Under the pieces are notes generated by a model. The model ran no database searches. It had not been told where the DNA came from and saw only the letters and a list, made by a program, of their open reading frames with translations. A program made the position numbers and the translations under genes. Positions 33,150 to 37,718 of a DNA stretch of 37,718 nucleotides are shown one piece after another; position 1 is the first letter of the stretch; each line of letters opens with the position of its first letter. Location: positions 1 to 37,718 of the forward strand of contig JAGHTX010000056.1 in NCBI GenBank assembly GCA_018065105.1, read 5' to 3'. The stretch is from Bacillota bacterium (GTDB taxonomy: Bacteria > Bacillota_I > Bacilli_A > Erysipelotrichales > Erysipelotrichaceae).

Positions 33150-34445
33150 CTATTTTTCTCCTACAATTGATTTCTTAATGGTATGTCCGTAAGTAAATGC
33201 GGTCACGATTCCAGTAAATACGACAACGAATACGAATAAGCCTAGCATGAATGCACACATATTGAAGTCAAATGCGCCTGCTTGTACATATCGATATCCG
33301 ATTGGTGCCATAATCAACAATGGTAATACCAATAGAGTTGTATATACCAGGAAGATTTCATAACGCATGATTTTCATTAATTCTTTTCTTGTGTATCCAA
33401 TTTTCCATAAGTTTAAATAATAAACAGCTCTTTGTTTCGCTTGTACGCTTAAATCAAAAGTTACAGTCATAGATAATAATACAACCGCGATGATATATCC
33501 GGCAAAAGAAAGAATCATTTCATTGATTTTGTCCGAATAAACCATAGTTACGAAGAACATCATGATGATAGAGAACATCATAATTAAGATAGTCATCTTA
33601 CTTGTTAGGATTGTACTACTGAAATTGGACATTGATACGGTCTTATACTTTTGCGTAAAGGAATTTTTGAATTTCCATTTGAATACCAATTTTGAAATAA
33701 CTCCATTCACAATTCCGTATAATCCAACAAAGGCAAAGAACAATTGTGTACTTAGGTTTTGATAATCCATATTTGGAAGAATGATCAATACAATACTTCC
33801 AACGTATAATAAGACAAATACGATATCTGGAATTTTAGAAACAGGTGCTCTGTTAATGATTTTTGCGGTATTTCTTGATGCCAACAATTCTTTTACATCA
33901 ATTCGGAATACATAAGCACAGATATAGAAAACTAAATATACTAAGATAACCCCGATAATGATAAACGATTGAATTAGCGTTGTTCCTTCCACCGACTGAA
34001 TGGTTGTATGCATAATTGAAGATACAAATTGGAAGAATACTTGTACACCAAACCAACCTACGATCAATCCTGGGATACATGCCAATAAGAATAAGAATGC
34101 AGTTTGCATTAAGAAATAGATAATAATTTGGAATGTACTTGCTCCAGATACACTTAAAATCGCAATCTCATTTTTCTTATTATAAATATAGTTGTTGTTG
34201 ACGTAGAACATCAAGAAACAACAGAAAACGATGATTACCATATTTAAGTAGTCACTTGCTGGAACGGCCGCAAACATATTTGGAAGACTTTTTAAATCTG
34301 TATTAACTTGGTCTACAGTTAATGCCTTTCCATTGGATGTTGCCGTAAAGATAAAGCTAATTGCGATTGTTGTAGTCATTACGATCATATAGAACGCAGA
34401 TGACTTTAAATCCTTTCTTATCATTTTTAAAGCCAATCGAAACAT
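33150..34445 (-). CDS. FtsX/BceB-like ABC permease lacking the large external domain
   Basis: The 431-residue membrane protein has about ten hydrophobic segments arranged as in BceB: one N-terminal helix, three helices around 70-140, two pairs in the middle, then the last four helices. It has the family's cytoplasmic contact region (KKNEIAILSVSGAS) after helix 2. BceB proteins are about 640 residues because of a 200-residue external domain between helices 7 and 8; here that domain is missing. Substrate and role (peptide antibiotic sensing, lipid or protein release) are unknown, and no two-component system is near. It is the first gene of the operon, starting after AGAGGTGAT, with a cre box in the leader. 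Confidence 0.87.
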   Translation of the reverse strand: MFRLALKMIRKDLKSSAFYMIVMTTTIAISFIFTATSNGKALTVDQVNTDLKSLPNMFAAVPASDYLNMVIIVFCCFLMFYVNNNYIYNKKNEIAILSVSGASTFQIIIYFLMQTAFLFLLACIPGLIVGWFGVQVFFQFVSSIMHTTIQSVEGTTLIQSFIIIGVILVYLVFYICAYVFRIDVKELLASRNTAKIINRAPVSKIPDIVFVLLYVGSIVLIILPNMDYQNLSTQLFFAFVGLYGIVNGVISKLVFKWKFKNSFTQKYKTVSMSNFSSTILTSKMTILIMMFSIIMMFFVTMVYSDKINEMILSFAGYIIAVVLLSMTVTFDLSVQAKQRAVYYLNLWKIGYTRKELMKIMRYEIFLVYTTLLVLPLLIMAPIGYRYVQAGAFDFNMCAFMLGLFVFVVVFTGIVTAFTYGHTIKKSIVGEK

Positions 34446-34473
34446 AAAATATCACCTCTGAAATATTGTATCA

Positions 34474-34505
34474 CGAAAACGCTTTCATAGCGTTTATAAA
34501 TTATA
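34474..34505 (-). promoter_or_regulatory. ABC operon promoter -10 box and cre box
   Basis: CGAAAACGCTTTCA (34474-34487) differs from the optimal CcpA cre only in its first base. It lies inside the inverted repeat AAACGCT (34477-34483)/AGCGTTT (34489-34495). A minus-strand TATAAT at 34500-34505 would start transcription at about 34493, so CcpA bound here would block elongation. No clear -35 box is seen. Confidence 0.65.
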
Positions 34506-34554
34506 AACACTATTCACAGTTTCTAGACGAAATTTGTGTTTATCTTTTAAATTT

Positions 34555-34583
34555 TTGAAAAAGCTTCATTTATCTTATATAAT
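34555..34583 (+). promoter_or_regulatory. Promoter of the rRNA methyltransferase gene
   Basis: TTGAAA (34555-34560) and a perfect TATAAT (34578-34583) are exactly 17 bp apart. The expected start of transcription (about 34589-34591) coincides with the ATG at 34590, and no ribosome site exists, so the mRNA should be leaderless. Confidence 0.8.
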
Positions 34584-34589
34584 TTCTTC

Positions 34590-35900
34590 ATGATTGAATT
34601 ATTAGAAAACTACAAACAAGATATGAAAGAATATCTTAAAGATGAATATGAAGCCTATATTGAATCTTTCGAACACGATTCTTATGCCGGTTTGCGTGTA
34701 AACACAAATAAAATCAGTGTCGAAGAATTCCTTGAGATTTTCCCTTTTGATTTAGAACCAATTCCTTGGACAAGCGATGGTTTCTATTATAATAGTGAAG
34801 ATCCCGTAACGAAACACCCTTACTATTATGCCGGACTTTATTATATCCAGGAACCTTCGGCTATGTTACCAGCTCAAGTATTGCCGGTTGAAGAAGGAGA
34901 ATGGGTATTGGATACCTGTGCTGCCCCGGGAGGGAAATCAACAAAACTGGCGACAAAGTTAAAAAATACAGGGGTTCTAGTTTCCAATGATATTTCAGCC
35001 TCTCGATGCCAGGCGCTGATCAAAAATCTTGAACGTTTTGGAACGAAGAATATGATTGTCACAAGCTGTGATATTGATAAATTGGTCGAATACTTCCCAA
35101 ATACTTTCGATAAGATTTTAATCGATGCCCCTTGTAGTGGGCAGGGAATGTTTCGTAAAGAAAAACATTTAATCAAGGCCTATGCAGAACACGATGATTC
35201 CTATTATGCACCGATCCAAAAAGGAATTATTGAAAACGCCCTAAAATTATTAAAGAATGGGGGAAAACTTGTTTATTCTACTTGTACCTTCTCGGTAAAA
35301 GAAGATGAAGAAGTCATTCAATATGCCTTGTCTCTTTGTCCAGAATTAAGAGTACTACCAATTGAGCAATGTACCGGTTTTGTTTCCAATGAATATGGAA
35401 CTAAATTATTTCCTCACCGTATAAAAGGAGAAGGTCATTTTGTTTCCTTGCTTCAAAAAGGGGACGCAGAAGAAAGTTCTTATAAAAAGTCGAAAGAAGA
35501 AAAATTTGATTATGAAGCGATTCATCTAAAAATGAAGGATGCCCACCAAGAATCAATCAAAGATAACTTATATCTCGTACCAAATTTAAATATCGATACA
35601 AAAGGTCTTCGAATTCTTCGTTCTGGTCTTTTGCTGGGAGAACAGAAAAAGAATCGTTTCGAACCAAGTGGTGCCTTAGGATTGGCTTTAACCATGAAGG
35701 AATGTAATAACTGTATCAATCTAAAGGCAGAAGATACTCGAGTCATCAAATATTTAAAAGGAGAGACAATTGATACAAAAGATCTAAAGCCAAAAGATGG
35801 TTTAGCTCTAATTTGTGTAGATGGATTTCCTCTTGGTTTTGCGAAAGTGTCAAAAGGTGTTTGTAAGAATAAATACCCGAAAGGATGGATTTACCGATGA
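34590..35900 (+). CDS. 16S/23S rRNA m5C methyltransferase, RsmF/NOL1-NOP2-Sun family
   Basis: The 436-residue SAM-dependent enzyme methylates cytosine C5 in rRNA. The SAM-binding loop is APGGKS (112-117), the assisting cysteine is Cys182 in DAPCSG, and the nucleophile is Cys232 in STCTF. A C-terminal extension (about 290-436) with FPLGFAKVSKG resembles the RNA-binding (PUA-like) part of RsmF-type proteins of Gram-positive bacteria. The ATG has no upstream ribosome site and lies 6 nt after the -10 box. The next gene, an rRNA pseudouridine synthase, overlaps it by ATGA, giving an rRNA-modification operon. Confidence 0.93.
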   Translation: MIELLENYKQDMKEYLKDEYEAYIESFEHDSYAGLRVNTNKISVEEFLEIFPFDLEPIPWTSDGFYYNSEDPVTKHPYYYAGLYYIQEPSAMLPAQVLPVEEGEWVLDTCAAPGGKSTKLATKLKNTGVLVSNDISASRCQALIKNLERFGTKNMIVTSCDIDKLVEYFPNTFDKILIDAPCSGQGMFRKEKHLIKAYAEHDDSYYAPIQKGIIENALKLLKNGGKLVYSTCTFSVKEDEEVIQYALSLCPELRVLPIEQCTGFVSNEYGTKLFPHRIKGEGHFVSLLQKGDAEESSYKKSKEEKFDYEAIHLKMKDAHQESIKDNLYLVPNLNIDTKGLRILRSGLLLGEQKKNRFEPSGALGLALTMKECNNCINLKAEDTRVIKYLKGETIDTKDLKPKDGLALICVDGFPLGFAKVSKGVCKNKYPKGWIYR

Positions 35901-36583
35901 GATTAGATAAGTTTTTAGCCGATATGTCGTTTGGAACTCGTAAAGAAGTAAAACAGCTTATTAAAGAAAAACGAGTTCAAATTAATGGAAAAATAGTCAC
36001 CAAAGCAGATTTTAAAGTAGACTTCGAAGATGAAGTTTATGTAGATGATGAACGAATCGAATATGTAGAATATGAATACCTAATTTTAAATAAACCTCAA
36101 GATTATGTATGTGCATTGGAAGATCGTAGATATCCAGTCATTATGGAATTGATTGAAAGTATTCGAAAAGACTTAGTTCCAGTTGGAAGATTGGATGTCG
36201 ATACCGAAGGATTGATTTTAATCACCAATGATGGGCAACTGAATCACAAATTATTAGCCCCAAAAAGCCATGTAGATAAAACATATTATGTAGAAGTGGA
36301 TAATCCAATTCCAGAGAATGCAGTAGAAATTTTTTCAAAGCCAATGGATCTGGATGATTTTATCACTCAGCCAGCAAAATTAGAGATTCTTGATGAGACC
36401 AGCGCAAATTTAACAATTAGTGAAGGAAAATTCCACCAAGTAAAACGTATGTTTGAGAAAGTAGGTTGTACAGTTACATATCTTAGAAGAGATCAATTTG
36501 GTCCATTAGAATTAGGTGACTTAGATATTGGTGAATATAGAGAATTATCACCAGAAGAAGTCGAAGCATTAAAAAATTGTTAA
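35897..36583 (+). CDS. 16S rRNA pseudouridine synthase, RsuA family
   Basis: The 228-residue enzyme converts a uridine in rRNA to pseudouridine. An S4 RNA-binding domain (about 1-55, MRLDKFLADM and KRVQINGK) comes first, then the catalytic domain with Asp100 in GRLDVDTEGL and the C-terminal KFHQVKRMF motif typical of RsuA/RluB/E/F. I place the start at 35897, where the S4 domain begins and ATGA overlaps the previous stop; AAAGGATGG lies upstream. An in-frame ATG at 35885 would add four residues. Confidence 0.93.
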   Translation: MRLDKFLADMSFGTRKEVKQLIKEKRVQINGKIVTKADFKVDFEDEVYVDDERIEYVEYEYLILNKPQDYVCALEDRRYPVIMELIESIRKDLVPVGRLDVDTEGLILITNDGQLNHKLLAPKSHVDKTYYVEVDNPIPENAVEIFSKPMDLDDFITQPAKLEILDETSANLTISEGKFHQVKRMFEKVGCTVTYLRRDQFGPLELGDLDIGEYRELSPEEVEALKNC

Positions 36584-36584
36584 T

Positions 36585-36612
36585 AACTCAGTTTTTAAGA
36601 GCTGAGTTTTTT
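36585..36612 (+). terminator. Terminator of the rRNA-modification operon
   Basis: AACTCAG (36585-36591) pairs perfectly with CTGAGTT (36602-36608) and is followed by TTTT. Confidence 0.85.
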
Positions 36613-36626
36613 ATTGTCAATTTTGG

Positions 36627-36653
36627 GATAAAAGATATTTTATCATGTATAAT
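36627..36653 (+). promoter_or_regulatory. -10 box and palindrome upstream of the Cof-type gene
   Basis: A perfect TATAAT (36648-36653) lies 22 nt before the ATG; the best -35 candidate TTGGGA (36623-36628) is spaced by 19. Between them the perfect inverted repeat GATAAAA-GATA-TTTTATC (36627-36644) may be an operator. Confidence 0.45.
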
Positions 36654-36675
36654 ATAAACATGATGGAGGATAATT

Positions 36676-37515
36676 ATGAGTAAAATTGTATTTTTAGATG
36701 TTGATGGAACTTTAATCGACTATGAGGCAAAAATGCCTGCATCTGCAGGAAAAGCGGTTGATTTAGCTCGTGCAAATGGACACAAAGTATATATTTGTAC
36801 TGGATGTTCAAAAGCTGAAATCGAACAACGCGACTTATGTGACCTTGATGGTATGATTGGTGGAAATGGAGCTTATGTTGAAGACAATGGCGAAGTGGTA
36901 ATGCACCAAGGATTATCTAAAGAAGATGTAAAACACATTGTAGACTGGTGTAATGAAAGACACTTAGGATTCTATTTGGAAGCAAACTCTGGTATGTATT
37001 GTAACGACTGGATGTTAGAACAAGGACCAGCAACTATGGTGAAATATGCACAAGGTAAAGGGGCAGACCTTTCTAAAGCTCAAGAAGCTGCTAGTTCATT
37101 CGTAAATGGATTCATTCACCTACAAGGGGAAGATTTATATCGTGACGATGTAAACAAAATCAGCTTTATTTTAAGCACATATCAAGACCACTTAGATTCT
37201 AAAGTTGAATTCCCACACTTAATCGCAAATACATGGGGTGGAAAAGGTGAAGTAGCTTTATTTGGTGATTTAGGACCTACAGGAATCACTAAAAAACACG
37301 CAATCGAAGTCTTATTAAAACACTTAGGTGCAGATCAAAAAGACACTATTTCATTCGGTGACGCAAAAATCGATTTATCAATGTTCGAATTATGCGCATA
37401 CAATGTTGCGATGGGAAATGGTGGACCAGAAATCAAAGAAGCAGCAGACTACATTACTACAGATGTTAATGACGATGGATTGTGGAATGCCTTTAAATAC
37501 TTAGAACTAATCTAA
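36676..37515 (+). CDS. HAD-family phosphatase, Cof type (IIB)
   Basis: The 279-residue hydrolase has motif I FLDVDGTLID with Asp8 and Asp10, a threonine motif II (CTGCS), a large alpha/beta cap (about 80-190) and motif IV FGDAKIDLSMF. These features place it in the Cof/YidA group that dephosphorylates sugar phosphates or flavin precursors. GGAGGA precedes the ATG. The typical GD..ND of motif IV reads GDAKID here, a small departure. It is a single-gene unit with its own -10 box and terminator. Confidence 0.9.
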   Translation: MSKIVFLDVDGTLIDYEAKMPASAGKAVDLARANGHKVYICTGCSKAEIEQRDLCDLDGMIGGNGAYVEDNGEVVMHQGLSKEDVKHIVDWCNERHLGFYLEANSGMYCNDWMLEQGPATMVKYAQGKGADLSKAQEAASSFVNGFIHLQGEDLYRDDVNKISFILSTYQDHLDSKVEFPHLIANTWGGKGEVALFGDLGPTGITKKHAIEVLLKHLGADQKDTISFGDAKIDLSMFELCAYNVAMGNGGPEIKEAADYITTDVNDDGLWNAFKYLELI

Positions 37516-37528
37516 TAATAAGAATAGC

Positions 37529-37555
37529 GAGGAACTTCAGGTTCCTCTTTTTTTT
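37529..37555 (+). terminator. Terminator of the Cof-type gene
   Basis: GAGGAAC (37529-37535) pairs perfectly with GTTCCTC (37541-37547), followed by eight T. Confidence 0.92.
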
Positions 37556-37567
37556 ATCAGAAGAACG

Positions 37568-37594
37568 AAAAATATACCTTCCTAAGAAGGTATA
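37568..37594 (-). terminator. Distal terminator of the rRNA operon
   Basis: TATACCTTC (37573-37581) pairs with GAAGGTATA (37586-37594). In minus orientation TTTTTCG follows. It is the last of the termination signals after the 5S rRNA. Confidence 0.8.
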
Positions 37595-37613
37595 AAAAAG
37601 ACCCGGCAGCTTG
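37594..37613 (-). repeat. Second copy of the 5S rRNA tail plus T run
   Basis: This 20-bp stretch is identical to 37661-37680, which is the last part of the 5S rRNA and its T run. Between the copies are hairpins TGGACC/GGTCCA (37612-37617, 37629-37634) and GGCAT/ATGCC (37641-37645, 37648-37652). It works at least as a second terminator; it may be the scar of a partial 5S duplication. Confidence 0.6.
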
Positions 37614-37666
37614 GACCTGCGATTACTTGGTCCAGCCTTCGGCATGTATGCCAGAGCATAAAAAAA

Positions 37667-37718
37667 GACCCGGCAGCTTGCTATCTTGGCAGGGGTAAAC
37701 CCAACTATTGTCGCCGTT
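37667..37718 (-). rRNA. rrf: 5S rRNA, 3' end (partial)
   Basis: In minus orientation the sequence runs GGCGACAATAGTTGGG, TTTACCCCTGCCAAGATAG and then GCTGCCGGGTC. This is the typical 3' half of Bacillota 5S rRNA, with the GTTGGG...CCCCTG hairpin of arm IV and the closing CCGGG of helix I. The gene is cut by the window edge. The 3' end at 37667 is approximate and is followed by seven T. An rRNA operon therefore enters from the right and converges on the Cof-type gene. Confidence 0.9.

Noticed and set aside
34441-34589. Riboswitch or T-box in the leader of the ABC operon
   Set aside because: The only structure is the short repeat around the cre box; there is no conserved aptamer or T-box sequence and no terminator-antiterminator pair.
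37594-37680. CRISPR-like repeats
   Set aside because: Only two copies of 20 bp exist, and they are the end of 5S rRNA with its T run; there are no spacers or cas genes.

Overview
The window looks like a chromosomal segment of a low-GC, Gram-positive gut-type bacterium (Bacillota). I infer an Erysipelotrichia-like or related lineage; no species can be named. The reasons are AT-rich sequence, strong AGGAGG-type ribosome sites, short-stem U-run terminators, a FeoA-FeoB fusion, a YolD-type small protein beside a Y-family polymerase, CcpA-type cre boxes, and a fermentative, sugar-using and oxygen-sensitive gene set (PTS, 2-hydroxyacyl-CoA dehydratase-like proteins, iron-sulfur flavoprotein). A tRNA-Asn gene opens the window and the 3' end of a 5S rRNA (minus strand) closes it. 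I see no IS element, prophage or CRISPR array.

Left part (1-7.4 kb): tRNA-Asn; a divergent damage-response module (self-cleaving S24 repressor facing a Y-family polymerase plus a YolD-like protein, with GTTGC/GCAAC operator half-sites over both promoters); an SPFH protein with zinc ribbons; a plus-strand operon with a patatin-like lipase, a YigZ/IMPACT protein, a small membrane protein and an Eis-like acetyltransferase; and a TetR-type regulator.

Middle (7.4-14.2 kb): HAD phosphatase, MATE exporter, PfkB-type kinase and FeoAB ferrous iron transporter on the minus strand, then a small DnaB/DnaD-domain-like protein and an alpha/beta hydrolase on the plus strand. The 350-bp gap at 14.16-14.51 kb has no protein gene of normal size but carries two strong minus-strand hairpins and a possible small transcript with a six-codon reading frame.

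Hexitol locus (14.5-19.5 kb): a minus-strand operon of a SorE-like zinc dehydrogenase, a DeoR-type regulator and a mannitol-type PTS IICBA, divergent from 1-phosphofructokinase. The shared control region has a consensus promoter overlapped by a cre-like palindrome. No mannitol-1-phosphate 5-dehydrogenase is present, so the set suggests mannitol to mannitol-1-P to fructose-1-P to fructose-1,6-bisphosphate (inference).

Dehydratase locus (19.6-25.2 kb): a 940-residue FAD/NAD(P)/iron-sulfur oxidoreductase followed by two 2-hydroxyacyl-CoA dehydratase-family subunits. The usual ATP-dependent activator is not in the window and no CoA-transferase is nearby. Its substrate is unknown; this is one of the two most interesting loci.

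Right part (25.3-37.7 kb): leucyl aminopeptidase; stand-alone AICAR transformylase; a GH13 alpha-glucosidase gene interrupted by a single in-frame TAG; thymidine kinase; nitroreductase; esterase; a BceAB-like ABC system with one permease lacking the large external domain and two different ATPases; then, on the plus strand, an rRNA m5C methyltransferase (probably read from a leaderless mRNA), an RsuA-type pseudouridine synthase, a Cof-type HAD phosphatase, and the convergent end of an rRNA operon.
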